A DNA stretch of 64,000 nt from Flavobacteriaceae bacterium (GTDB taxonomy: Bacteria; Bacteroidota; Bacteroidia; Flavobacteriales; Flavobacteriaceae): NCBI GenBank assembly GCA_018669795.1, contig JABHSQ010000005.1, positions 310,001-374,000 on the forward strand. The letters run 5' to 3'. A program made the position numbers and the translations under genes. This document shows positions 18,490-29,140 of the stretch, in pieces (within the stretch, counting starts at the first letter, position 1; the number at the start of each line of letters is the position of its first letter). The notes under the pieces are model-generated. The model saw only the letters and a program-made list of their open reading frames with translations, made no database searches and had not been told where the DNA came from.

Positions 18490-21400
18490 ATTTTTTTATA
18501 ATATATATCAAATAATAGTTGCTAAAAAATTATTGGGTTTTGGTATTATGCTTGTCTTTTTTTTAGCCTTGCTGTTTGTAGCTTCAAAAATTGAATTTGA
18601 GGAGGATATTACTAAACTCATCCCATCAAATGATAAAACTTCCGAAATGCAAAAGGTTTTGGAAACTACCAATTTTGCAGATAAGATTATTGTAAATATC
18701 TCTCGTAAATCAGATGGCACAACAGATGATATTTCACAATATGCATCTCAAATTATTGATAGCATAAATAAGTCGTCTAGTGAATATGTTAAACAAATTC
18801 AAGGAAAAATTCAAGATGAGGATTTCCTTGAAACTCTAGATTTTGTTTATCAAAATTTACCACTTTTTTTAGACGATAGTGATTATAAGACTATCGCAAA
18901 TAAAATTCAAAAAGATAGTATTGATATTATAATAAACAGTAATTACAAAACTTTAGTGTCAACTTCTGGATTTATCGCAAAAGAAACCATTTTAAAAGAT
19001 CCATTGGGTTTATCCTTTATTGCTTTAAAAAAAATGCGTCAACTTAGCTTTGGAGATAATTTTATCTTAAATAATGGTTTTTTGATGAGTAAAGATAAAA
19101 ACCATGTCTTATTATTTATAACTCCAAGTTTAGGTTCTAGTGAAACTTCAGATAATGCAAAATTTGTCCAAAATTTATATCACATAAATAATCAACTTAA
19201 TAAAAGTTTTAAAAACAAAGCTCAAGGCGAATATTTTGGAGGTATTTTAATTGCAGTAGCAAATGCTAAGCAAATTAAACAAGACATTCAGCTTACAGTT
19301 GGTATTGCAATGAGTGTTCTACTAATTATTCTTATTGTTTTTTATAAAAAGTTAAGTATCCCTATCGTTTTATTAGTTCCAACAATATTTGGAGGCTTAT
19401 TAGCAGTAGCCTTACTTTATATTATTCGTGTAAATATATCAGCAATTTCTTTAGGTATTGGTTCCGTATTATTAGGCGTTACATTAGATTATTCGCTTCA
19501 TATTTTAACACATATGCGAAGTAATAATAATATTCAAGCGCTATATAAAGAGATTACAAAACCAATATTAATGAGTAGTTTAACCACTGCTTTAGCATTT
19601 TTGTGTTTACTATTTTTAAATTCACAAGCCTTACAGGATTTGGGAATTTTTGCTGCAATAAGTGTATTAGGAACTTCTGCTTTTGCCTTGATTTTTATTC
19701 CTCAAGTATATAAAGGTTCTGTTAATAAATCTAAAAAACAGACATTTATAGATAGGCTTGCTAGTTTTCAGTTTCATAAACAAAAGGGACTTATTATAGT
19801 TCTTGTTATCGCATTTGTTGTGAGTTTGTTCACTTATAATAAGGTTACGTTTAATGAGGATATTTCGAAATTAAATTATGAGCCACAGCATTTAAAAGAT
19901 GCTCAGGTGCATTTAGATGTTTTAACAAATATGGCTTCAAAATCCGTGTACTTGACTGCTTATGGGAATTCTGAAAATGATGCACTTCAAGTAAATGATG
20001 CTATTTATAAAAAACTTGAAGAACTTAAGAATAACAATCAAATTATAGATTTTAGTTCTATTGGCACATTAATTCATTCGGAAATTAACCAAAAACAAAG
20101 TATTGAAAAATGGAATACGTTTTGGAATGATGAAACTATTGCCAACACTAAAAGTAATTTAATTGAAAGTGGTGCGAAATTAGGTTTTATCCCTACAACG
20201 TTTAATGTGTTTTATTCTCTTGTAAATTCCGATTTTGAAACACTTTCTATTGCAGATTATAATGCTTTAAAAACTATTTCAACCGATGATTATATTGCGA
20301 CAAAAGATAATTTTACTACAGTAACTACTTTAGTTAAAGTAAAAGATGAAAACGCAGATGAATTAGTTAATATCTTTAATGATGTCAAACAAATATTAGT
20401 TATTGATAGACAACAAATGAATGAAACGTTTTTAGGTAATTTAAAAACTGATTTTAATCGTTTAGTGCTCTATTCTTTTGTGGTTGTTATATTACTTCTT
20501 TTGGTGTTTTACAGAAGCTTTTCTTTAATGTTAGTAACCAGTATTCCAATAATGTTAACTTGGTTATTAACCATCGGAATTATGGGATTGTTTCATATTG
20601 AATTCAATATTTTCAATATTATTATTTCTACGTTTATTTTTGGTTTGGGTATTGATTACAGTATTTTTATTACCAACGGTTTACTTCATGAATATAAAAC
20701 AGGAGAAAAAGCTTTACAAACTTATAAAACATCCATTATTCTATCTGTTGTCACTACTGTTTTATGCGTTGGAGTTTTAATATTCGCCAAACATCCAGCA
20801 TTATATACCATTTCTTTAGTGTCTCTAATCGGTATTTTATCTGCTGTCATTATTTCATTTACTCTTCAGCCTTTAGTATTTAAATTATTTATTGGTAGCA
20901 AAACTAAACGACCAATAACTTTAGGATTATTAGTATACTCTTTTCTATCATTTAGTTATTTTGGATTTGGAGGTCTTTTTATTTCCTTGATTAGTATAAC
21001 CTTACTAAAGATTATTCCAGTGAGCAAAAAAATAAAAATGAAATGGTTTCATAAAGTCGTCTCATTATTTATGAAATCGGTATTATATACCAACCCTTAT
21101 TTAATAAAGAGAGTTAAGAATGTTGGAAATCAAACTTTTGAAAATCCTGCCATAATAATTGCAAACCATATGTCGTTTTTAGACATTTTGGTAGTTGGTA
21201 TGCTGCATCCAAAAATTGTGTTTTTGGTAAATGATTGGGTTTATAATTCGCCTGTTTTTGGTAAGGCAGTTCAAGTTGCTGGTTTCTATCCTGTTTCTAG
21301 TGGTATTGAAAAAGGTGTTTCTCATTTGGAAGAAAAAGTAAAACAAGGATACTCGTTAATGATTTTTCCTGAAGGGACAAGATCCCCAAACAATAAAATG

Positions 21401-22162
21401 AGACGTTTTCATAAAGGTGCATTTTATCTCATGGAACAATTGAATTTAGATATGATTCCGGTGCTTATTCATGGTAATTCTGAAGTTAACCCAAAAGGAA
21501 GTGCACTTATTAGAAACGGAAATATTACTGTAAAAATACTAGATAGTATTCCTATTATAGATAAAAATTATGGCGAGACCTATACGCAACGTACAAAAAG
21601 GATTAGTACATATTTTAAACGAGAATTTAGAGTGTTTCGGAAAGAAATGGAACACGACACCTACTTTCATAAAATGGTATTAGAGGAGTATATCTATAAA
21701 GGTGATGACTTATACCAAACAGTTAAGAAAGATCTTGACACTTATAAAGATATTTATAATACCATTTTATGGGAAATTGATACTAAAGCGGAAATTACTC
21801 ATATATCAAAAGATTATGGGCAACTCGATTTTCTATTAGCTTTAAATAGTATTGATAGAAAAATAATTTCTTATATTGAAGACGATATGGTTAAGGTAAT
21901 TCTTCAGAATAGTTTTCTTACAAATAAGAACAAGAATATTAATTTTAAAAATACGTTAGAAGCGACTATAAAAACATCTGGGAATACACTAATACTAAAC
22001 ACGAATACCTTATCTGAAGAGCAAATAAATACTATTTTGAATAATAGTATTAATTTCGTTTTTTTAGTAAAAGAAAGTCGAAATTTATATGCTGGATTGA
22101 TTATTAAATTAGGATTTGAGTCGATTAAAGAGCGTGAAAATCTTATGATTTTCAAACGATAA
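18482..22162 (+). CDS. MMPL/RND-family transporter fused to lysophospholipid acyltransferase and a C-terminal methyltransferase-like domain
   Basis: 1226 aa; two MMPL halves with TM clusters; NHMSFLDILVVG and FPEGTRSP acyltransferase motifs; C-terminal DYGQLDFLLALNSIDRKIISYIED segment. Confidence 0.9.
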   Translation: MDRFFYNIYQIIVAKKLLGFGIMLVFFLALLFVASKIEFEEDITKLIPSNDKTSEMQKVLETTNFADKIIVNISRKSDGTTDDISQYASQIIDSINKSSSEYVKQIQGKIQDEDFLETLDFVYQNLPLFLDDSDYKTIANKIQKDSIDIIINSNYKTLVSTSGFIAKETILKDPLGLSFIALKKMRQLSFGDNFILNNGFLMSKDKNHVLLFITPSLGSSETSDNAKFVQNLYHINNQLNKSFKNKAQGEYFGGILIAVANAKQIKQDIQLTVGIAMSVLLIILIVFYKKLSIPIVLLVPTIFGGLLAVALLYIIRVNISAISLGIGSVLLGVTLDYSLHILTHMRSNNNIQALYKEITKPILMSSLTTALAFLCLLFLNSQALQDLGIFAAISVLGTSAFALIFIPQVYKGSVNKSKKQTFIDRLASFQFHKQKGLIIVLVIAFVVSLFTYNKVTFNEDISKLNYEPQHLKDAQVHLDVLTNMASKSVYLTAYGNSENDALQVNDAIYKKLEELKNNNQIIDFSSIGTLIHSEINQKQSIEKWNTFWNDETIANTKSNLIESGAKLGFIPTTFNVFYSLVNSDFETLSIADYNALKTISTDDYIATKDNFTTVTTLVKVKDENADELVNIFNDVKQILVIDRQQMNETFLGNLKTDFNRLVLYSFVVVILLLLVFYRSFSLMLVTSIPIMLTWLLTIGIMGLFHIEFNIFNIIISTFIFGLGIDYSIFITNGLLHEYKTGEKALQTYKTSIILSVVTTVLCVGVLIFAKHPALYTISLVSLIGILSAVIISFTLQPLVFKLFIGSKTKRPITLGLLVYSFLSFSYFGFGGLFISLISITLLKIIPVSKKIKMKWFHKVVSLFMKSVLYTNPYLIKRVKNVGNQTFENPAIIIANHMSFLDILVVGMLHPKIVFLVNDWVYNSPVFGKAVQVAGFYPVSSGIEKGVSHLEEKVKQGYSLMIFPEGTRSPNNKMRRFHKGAFYLMEQLNLDMIPVLIHGNSEVNPKGSALIRNGNITVKILDSIPIIDKNYGETYTQRTKRISTYFKREFRVFRKEMEHDTYFHKMVLEEYIYKGDDLYQTVKKDLDTYKDIYNTILWEIDTKAEITHISKDYGQLDFLLALNSIDRKIISYIEDDMVKVILQNSFLTNKNKNINFKNTLEATIKTSGNTLILNTNTLSEEQINTILNNSINFVFLVKESRNLYAGLIIKLGFESIKERENLMIFKR

Positions 22163-22180
22163 AAAATAAAAAACACACAC

Positions 22181-23734
22181 ATGAAATCACATTATGATGT
22201 TGTAGTAGTTGGAAGTGGATTGGGAGGCTTAGTTTCTGCCATCATTCTAGCCATGGAAGGGAAAAGTGTTTGTGTTCTCGAAAAAAACAACCAATATGGT
22301 GGTAATTTACAAACCTTTGTAAGAAACAAAACTATTTTTGATACTGGAGTACATTATATAGGCGGACTTGATGAGGGACAAAATCTATATCAATACTTTA
22401 ATTATATTGATATTTTAGATCTAATTACCTTAAAAAAATTAGACGAAAACGAATTCGATATTGTGACGTTCGACAATGACCCTATAGAATATAAGCATGC
22501 TCAGAGTTACGAAAAGTTTATTGAAGTTTTAGTTGAACAATTTCCGGAAGAAGAAAAAGCAATAGTGACTTATTGCAAAACCTTAAAAGAAATTTGCGAT
22601 AGCTTCCCATTATATAATTTGAAACAAGGCAAACCTTATTATGATGATACAGCCATGTTTAAACTTCCTGCAAAAGAATATATTTATTCACTTACAAATA
22701 ATAAAAAACTACAAGCTGTACTAGCAGGAACAAATTTTTTATATGCTGGTGATGGTGAACGCACACCATTTTATGTACATGCTTTAACGGTAAATTCATA
22801 TATAGAAAGTTCTTATAGATGTGTCAATGGAGGTAGTCAAATAACTAAGGCATTAATTAAAAGGTTAAAAGAAAATGGAGGTGAAACTTATAAACGTCAT
22901 GAAGTTGTTGATTTTGGTTTTGATGATGGTAAAATCACATCTGCAATTTGTGCAAACGGCAAAGAAATAAAAGGAGATTTGTTCATTTCTAACATTGAGC
23001 CTAAATTGACATTAAAGCTTGTGGGAGAAGATAAATTCAGAAAGTCATATACCAATAGAGTTCATAAAATTGAAAGTACAATAGCTGCGTTTAGCTTATA
23101 TATAATTTTAAAACCAGATTCATTCAAATATAAAAATAAAAATTTCTACCACTTTAGAGATCCAGATAAGGTTTGGGATGTTCATAAATATACTGAAGAA
23201 AGTTGGCCAGAAGGCTATATGATGTCCATGTCAATTAAGAAAAACATGGGAGATTATGGCGATAATATTACCATTATGACCTACATGCATTATGATGAAG
23301 TAAAGCCTTGGGTACATACATTTAATACAGTTGCCAATAAAAATGAAAGAGGGCAAACTTACGAAGAATTCAAAGATGAAAAAGCCGAGAAGCTCATTAA
23401 GGAATTAGAGCTTAAATTTCCTAATATTAGAGATTGTATTCAAGAGGTATACACATCTACTCCTCTGTCTTACCGAGATTACATAGGAAGTAATAGAGGC
23501 TCAATGTATGGTTATGTTAAAGATGTGAATAGACCAATGCAATCTTTTTTATCGCCAAAAACAAAGATTAAAAATTTATTGTTTACTGGTCAAAGCCTAA
23601 ATATGCATGGTATTTTGGGAGTTACTATTGGCGCAGTTGTAACATGTTCAGAAATTTTAGGCAAGGATTATTTGTTGAATAAAGTTTTAAGAGCCAATGG
23701 CGAAGAAGAAATTATTGTAAATAATATGAGATAG
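22181..23734 (+). CDS. FAD-dependent phytoene desaturase-like oxidoreductase
   Basis: VVVVGSGLGGLVSAIILAMEGKSVCVLEKNNQYGGNLQTF. Confidence 0.88.
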   Translation: MKSHYDVVVVGSGLGGLVSAIILAMEGKSVCVLEKNNQYGGNLQTFVRNKTIFDTGVHYIGGLDEGQNLYQYFNYIDILDLITLKKLDENEFDIVTFDNDPIEYKHAQSYEKFIEVLVEQFPEEEKAIVTYCKTLKEICDSFPLYNLKQGKPYYDDTAMFKLPAKEYIYSLTNNKKLQAVLAGTNFLYAGDGERTPFYVHALTVNSYIESSYRCVNGGSQITKALIKRLKENGGETYKRHEVVDFGFDDGKITSAICANGKEIKGDLFISNIEPKLTLKLVGEDKFRKSYTNRVHKIESTIAAFSLYIILKPDSFKYKNKNFYHFRDPDKVWDVHKYTEESWPEGYMMSMSIKKNMGDYGDNITIMTYMHYDEVKPWVHTFNTVANKNERGQTYEEFKDEKAEKLIKELELKFPNIRDCIQEVYTSTPLSYRDYIGSNRGSMYGYVKDVNRPMQSFLSPKTKIKNLLFTGQSLNMHGILGVTIGAVVTCSEILGKDYLLNKVLRANGEEEIIVNNMR

Positions 23735-23736
23735 AC

Positions 23737-25440
23737 ATGCTTAGGAACTCTAATAATATTATTCTAAAAAAATCACAGATGCTACATTGCATTTGTGCTC
23801 TTATATTCCTTTTTATAACAACATCTTGTAGTGTCTCAAAATCCCTAAATGATGTTCCTGATGTTAGTCAATATAGTACATCAATTCCTGAAAGGGTTAT
23901 AGTTTCAGATTCTTCTTTTACTTCAGGAAACAATTTCCTTACCAAGAACAAACAAGGTTTATGGGAACTGTATGTAGAGGGAGATCCTTTTGAAATAGGT
24001 ATGCAAACAGGTAGTTTAACACGAGAATTATTTAATAAACAAGAGCACGCTTTTTTATCAAAAATTAATGAGTTAGTACCATCAAAAACGAAACAATACT
24101 TTTTACGGAAAGTTATAGCTTGGTATAATAGAAAAATGTATTTAAATATTCCTAAAGAATATAAGGCGGAAATTTATGGGCTTTCAAGATATGCGTCGAT
24201 GAATTATGATTATATAGCACCTAATTATTTGAGAGTATTATATTTTCATGGTGCACATGATATTGGTCATGCATTTCAAGATTTAGCTTTAGTAGGTTGT
24301 ACTACTTTTGCAGCTTGGGGAAATAAAACTAAGGATGGTAGTCTAATTATTGGTCGGAATTTTGATTTTTATGCAGGCGATGATTTTGCGAAAGACAAAA
24401 TTATTGCGTTTGTTAACCCTGATGCAGGACATAAGTTTATGTCAGTAACTTGGGGAGGAATGGTAGGAGTGGTTTCAGGAATGAATGAACACGGATTAAC
24501 AGTAACCATTAATGCTGGTAAATCTAAAGTGCCCTTAGTTGCTAAAACACCAGTATCTATACTGACACGTGAAATTTTACAATATGCTTCAACTATAGAT
24601 GAAGCTATTGTTATTGCTAAAAAACGTGAGGTTTTTGTATCCGAATCTCTATTTATTGGTAGTGCAATCGATAAAAAAGCAGTCACTATTGAAGTTTCAC
24701 CAAATAATTTTGGAGTTTTTGAAGTGCCAAATTCTAATCAATTAATTTGTGCTAATCATTTTCAAAGTGAAGCTTATGCGCAAGATAAAAATAATATTAA
24801 ACACATCGCAGAAAGCCATTCGAAATACCGTTATGAGCGCATGGAAGAACTTTTACAAGAGCATGAAAAAGTAACACCACAAATAGCAGTAGATATCCTT
24901 AGAAATAAAGAAGGTATGCAAGACAAACCGATAGGTTATGGTAATGAAAAGGCACTCAATCAATTATTAGCTCATCATAGTATTGTATTTAAGCCAGAGC
25001 AAGGTATAGTTTGGGTATCATCAAATCCATATCAATTAGGTGAGTATGTCGCTTATAATTTAAAAGATATTTTTAAAGATACACCACCAAAGTTATCCAT
25101 GGGAACTTTGTCTAAATCTAAATTTAATATTGAAAAAGATGTCTTTCAATATACTAAAGCATTTCAGGATTATGAAACCTATAGAATAATGAAAACCCAA
25201 ATTGAAGAAGCTATTGCTAATAAAAAATTTATAGAGCCTTCTGTTTTGTTAGATTTACAAAATGCAAACCCAGAGTATTGGGAAGCTTATTATATTGTGG
25301 GTGAATATTATTATCAAAAAAAGTACTACAAAGCAGCATTAAAAGCTTTTGAAAAAGCAAATACAAAAGAAATTACAACAATTCCTAATAAGGAACAAAT
25401 AGAGTTTTATACTAAGAAATTAAAAAGGAAATTAAACTAA
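23737..25440 (+). CDS. C45-family Ntn-hydrolase/acyltransferase, lipoprotein-like
   Basis: GCTTFAAWGNKTKDGSLIIGRNFDFYAGD nucleophile region, GMVGVVSGMNEHGLTVTINAG; N-terminal ICALIFLFITTSCS lipobox. Confidence 0.85.
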   Translation: MLRNSNNIILKKSQMLHCICALIFLFITTSCSVSKSLNDVPDVSQYSTSIPERVIVSDSSFTSGNNFLTKNKQGLWELYVEGDPFEIGMQTGSLTRELFNKQEHAFLSKINELVPSKTKQYFLRKVIAWYNRKMYLNIPKEYKAEIYGLSRYASMNYDYIAPNYLRVLYFHGAHDIGHAFQDLALVGCTTFAAWGNKTKDGSLIIGRNFDFYAGDDFAKDKIIAFVNPDAGHKFMSVTWGGMVGVVSGMNEHGLTVTINAGKSKVPLVAKTPVSILTREILQYASTIDEAIVIAKKREVFVSESLFIGSAIDKKAVTIEVSPNNFGVFEVPNSNQLICANHFQSEAYAQDKNNIKHIAESHSKYRYERMEELLQEHEKVTPQIAVDILRNKEGMQDKPIGYGNEKALNQLLAHHSIVFKPEQGIVWVSSNPYQLGEYVAYNLKDIFKDTPPKLSMGTLSKSKFNIEKDVFQYTKAFQDYETYRIMKTQIEEAIANKKFIEPSVLLDLQNANPEYWEAYYIVGEYYYQKKYYKAALKAFEKANTKEITTIPNKEQIEFYTKKLKRKLN

Positions 25441-26741
25441 TGATTCCTGAAATAGAGAAAGCAACAGCAGATGAAATAAAGATATTCCAAGAAGATAAAT
25501 TGGAAGGCCTTTTGACGTATTTAAATACCAATTCTAAATATTATAAACGTATTTTCAAGAAACATAATATTGATATTACTATGATAAAGACACTTGAAGA
25601 TTTAAGAAAGCTTCCAACTACAACTAAAGAAGATTTACAAAAATATAACGATGATTTTATCTGTGTAGCCAAACATGAAATTATAGATTACGTTACAACA
25701 TCTGGTACCTTAGGAGAACCAGTAACATTTGCTTTAACTGAAAATGATTTAGAACGCTTAGCGTATAATGAAGCCATTTCTTTTGCTTGTGCAGGAGTAA
25801 ATAAAAAGGATGTTTTACAGCTCATGACCACTATGGATAGGCGTTTTATAGCAGGATTAGCATATTTTTTAGGTGTTCGAAAACTTGGTGCTGGAATTAT
25901 TAGAGTAGGTAACGGTATTCCAGAATTACAATGGGATTCTATCCAAAAATTTAAACCATCCTATCTTATTGCTGTGCCTTCCTTTTTATTGAAATTAATT
26001 GAACATGCGCAGAAAAACGACATTGATATTAATGCTTCAGGTGTAAAAGGAGCCATCTGTATTGGAGAGTCTTTAAGAGAAGATGATTTTTCAGCAAATA
26101 TTCTGAATAAAAAAATAAAAGCGAATTGGGATATTGAATTGTATTCCACTTATGCTTCGACAGAAATGAATACGGCATTTACGGAATGTGAGGAGCAAAA
26201 AGGAGGTCATCATCATCCTGAATTAATCATTATTGAAATTTTAAATGATACAGATAATCCTGTAAATGATAGTGAGGTTGGAGAACTTACAATCACTACT
26301 TTAGGTGTTGAAGCTATGCCTTTATTGCGTTTTAAAACAGGAGACATGGTAAAAGCTCACTATTCGAATTGTAAGTGCGGTAGAAACACTATACGGCTAG
26401 GCCCTGTTCTAGGTAGAAAAAAACAAATGATAAAATATAAAGGCACTACGCTTTACCCCCCAGCAATGAATAATATTTTAAATAACTTTAATGAAGTGGA
26501 AAATTATATCATTGAAGTTTTACATAATACAATTGGCACAGATGAAATATTAATAAAGATTGCAACACAAAACCCAACCCAAGTTTTAATGCAAAACATT
26601 AAAGACCATTTTAGAGCCAAATTAAGAGTTATGCCAAAAATAGAATTTCATGACAAAAAAATAATTCAACAACTTCAGTTTCCAAAATTTAGTCGAAAGC
26701 CTGTTATGGTTGTTGACAAAAGAAAGTTTATATTTAAATGA
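25440..26741 (+). CDS. AMP-binding phenylacetate-CoA ligase family protein
   Basis: VTTSGTLGEPVTFALTENDLER, YASTEMNTAFTECE, LRFKTGDMVKAHYSNCKCGRNTIRLGPVLGRKKQMIKYKGTTLYPPAM. Confidence 0.9.
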   Translation: MIPEIEKATADEIKIFQEDKLEGLLTYLNTNSKYYKRIFKKHNIDITMIKTLEDLRKLPTTTKEDLQKYNDDFICVAKHEIIDYVTTSGTLGEPVTFALTENDLERLAYNEAISFACAGVNKKDVLQLMTTMDRRFIAGLAYFLGVRKLGAGIIRVGNGIPELQWDSIQKFKPSYLIAVPSFLLKLIEHAQKNDIDINASGVKGAICIGESLREDDFSANILNKKIKANWDIELYSTYASTEMNTAFTECEEQKGGHHHPELIIIEILNDTDNPVNDSEVGELTITTLGVEAMPLLRFKTGDMVKAHYSNCKCGRNTIRLGPVLGRKKQMIKYKGTTLYPPAMNNILNNFNEVENYIIEVLHNTIGTDEILIKIATQNPTQVLMQNIKDHFRAKLRVMPKIEFHDKKIIQQLQFPKFSRKPVMVVDKRKFIFK

Positions 26742-26855
26742 AAAATATTTTATTCTAACAGAAAACCTCATATAATTATCAGTAGATAAGATATAATTTT
26801 ATCTTTTTAGAAATGAAAATAGCATCAAATAATTAATAATAATATCAAGAATTAA

Positions 26856-28544
26856 ATGCATGTAATAAAAGAAGTAAAAACATTAGATAACAAAACATAC
26901 GATACTATTATTATTGGCTCTGGAGTTGGTGGATTAGCTGCCGCAATCTGTTTGTCTAGGGCTGGACAAAAAATTTTAGTGTTAGAACAACATGACGTTC
27001 CTGGCGGTTGGTGTCATAGTTTTTATATTAATGGAGACCGTTTTACTCCTGGAGTTCATTATGTAGGTTTAGTCGGTGAGGGTTTATCTACATCTAATTT
27101 ATATGAAGGATTAGGTATTGCAAATGATTTAGTATTTTATCGTCAAAACCCTGATGGTTTTGAACATTGTTGGATCGGTGAAGAACGTTTTGATTATCCT
27201 GCTGATTTTAAAACTTTTGAAAATAGATTGATTGAACGTTTTCCTCAAGAAAAGAATAATATTATTAAATATTTAAAATTAGTTAATAATGTTGGTCATC
27301 AATTAGGTTTGATTTCTCAAATTAATAGTTTGTGGGAGCAAATTATTATTCCATTTAGAACAAAACATATGGGCAAATACTCACCTTTTAGTTTAAAACG
27401 AGTTATTGGTTGGCACATTAAAGATCCTTTACTTAAACGTATTTTAAATATACAATTTGGAGATCATGGTTTAGCTCCAGCAAAAGCTAATTTTGTACTT
27501 CATTCTGCAATTATGTATCATTACCATGTAGGTGGTTTTTACCCAATGGGTGGTGGTGGTGCTATTGTTAAAGCAATGACCAATGCTATAAAATCAAAAG
27601 GTGGACTTATAAAAACTAGCACCCCTGTAAAACGTATTCTATTAGATAAAGCAGGGAAAAAGAAAAAAGCTATCGGTATTGAATTAACAACTGGAGAACA
27701 AATATTTGCCAAACGTATAATATCTAATGCAGACCCTGGTATAACTTATCAAAAACTAATAGGAAAAGAAAATTTAAGTTTAAAATTAAATAAAAAGCTT
27801 GATAAAACTAAATATTCATGCACATCACTAATGTTGTTTTTAACAGTAGATTTGGATGTTAAAAAAGCTGGAATGGATTCTGGAAATATTTGGCATATGC
27901 CTAATAGAGACATGGATGATTTGCATGATGAAATGCAGACAAAAAATCTTTTAAAGGATAAAGAATTTCCTGGAATGTTTATTAGCTGCACAACACTAAA
28001 AGATCCCACAAGTTATAATGGTAAACATCATACAATAGAAGCAATTACATTTATTAATTATGATGCTTTTGAGGATTTTAAAAATGAGAAAATAGAACGT
28101 TCTCCATCTTATTTAAAATTTAAAGAACAACTAATTGCTAAGTTTTTGATTACCTTAGAAAAAGTTATTCCAAGTATATCTGACCACATTGTACAAAAAG
28201 AATTAGGTACACCCATAACAAATAAACATTATATAAATTCAACCCGAGGGGGTGTCTATGGTACCGAAAAAAGTTTAAAACATATTGGCCCTTTTGCTTA
28301 TAAATCTAAAAGCGAAATAGAAAATTTGTATATGTGTGGAGCAAGTATCGTATCACACGGTGTAACTGGTGCTAGTTATTCTGGCGTACAAACAGCTGCT
28401 AGTATATTAGGTTGTCATCAAAACGACTTAATAAAGCCATCAAATGAACAACATTTAAGAGTTTTTGAAGCAGAGGATGATTCAAATTACCCTGATTGGA
28501 TATCTAAAAAAATAAAGATAAAGCGCTCAAGATCAATAAAATAA
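26856..28544 (+). CDS. FAD-dependent phytoene desaturase/carotenoid isomerase-like oxidoreductase
   Basis: TIIIGSGVGGLAAAICLSRAGQKILVLEQHDVPGGWCHSF; GGFYPMGGGGAIVKAMTNAI. Confidence 0.88.
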   Translation: MHVIKEVKTLDNKTYDTIIIGSGVGGLAAAICLSRAGQKILVLEQHDVPGGWCHSFYINGDRFTPGVHYVGLVGEGLSTSNLYEGLGIANDLVFYRQNPDGFEHCWIGEERFDYPADFKTFENRLIERFPQEKNNIIKYLKLVNNVGHQLGLISQINSLWEQIIIPFRTKHMGKYSPFSLKRVIGWHIKDPLLKRILNIQFGDHGLAPAKANFVLHSAIMYHYHVGGFYPMGGGGAIVKAMTNAIKSKGGLIKTSTPVKRILLDKAGKKKKAIGIELTTGEQIFAKRIISNADPGITYQKLIGKENLSLKLNKKLDKTKYSCTSLMLFLTVDLDVKKAGMDSGNIWHMPNRDMDDLHDEMQTKNLLKDKEFPGMFISCTTLKDPTSYNGKHHTIEAITFINYDAFEDFKNEKIERSPSYLKFKEQLIAKFLITLEKVIPSISDHIVQKELGTPITNKHYINSTRGGVYGTEKSLKHIGPFAYKSKSEIENLYMCGASIVSHGVTGASYSGVQTAASILGCHQNDLIKPSNEQHLRVFEAEDDSNYPDWISKKIKIKRSRSIK

Positions 28545-28717
28545 TCACCTATTTCATCAAAATTAAGTCGGGGAAAAAACATATAACATATCAGAGTTTT
28601 ATGGGTATTTAGACGAAGATGATAAAGCTACTTTACAAGAATTTTGTTTGATGTTTGGGTAGTAGAATTAAAAAAAGTAAAGTTTGTATATATTTCCGTT
28701 TCTAATATCTAAACTTG

Positions 28718-29140
28718 TTAATTTAATAATGGCAATAATGTAGGAAATTGTTCTGTAATAATTCTATCAAAGCATAATACAAAAGGATTTTTCATTCCTT
28801 GAAATGCATTCCTCATCCCTTTTTCTATTTCTGACCGCAATACTTCTTTTCCTGAATTAGTCTTCAGAAAAGCAATATAACCTTTAGCTGATTTAGCATA
28901 TCCGCTTTTTCTAATTAGTACTGGTATAACTATATAATCAGCCTCGCTTTTATCATTGGTTACTTTTTTTCCCAATTCAACTAATTTAGCCTTGATTATG
29001 CGATTTATTGTTTGCTCAACTTCAAATTTAACAGGGACGCCAGCCTTCTGACTGTCTGTTTTATCAACAAAAAAACTTTGTGAAAAAGAATTTAAACTAA
29101 AAAATAAAGTAAATAAAAATAATATTATAAGTTTTTTCAT
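28718..29140 (-). CDS. Hypothetical secreted protein
   Basis: 140 aa with signal peptide MKKLIILFLFTLFFSLNSFSQS. Confidence 0.65.
   Translation of the reverse strand: MKKLIILFLFTLFFSLNSFSQSFFVDKTDSQKAGVPVKFEVEQTINRIIKAKLVELGKKVTNDKSEADYIVIPVLIRKSGYAKSAKGYIAFLKTNSGKEVLRSEIEKGMRNAFQGMKNPFVLCFDRIITEQFPTLLPLLN

Noticed and set aside
21904-22182. 92-aa minus ORF at the end of the MMPL fusion gene
   Set aside because: Antisense to a continuous 1226-aa reading frame
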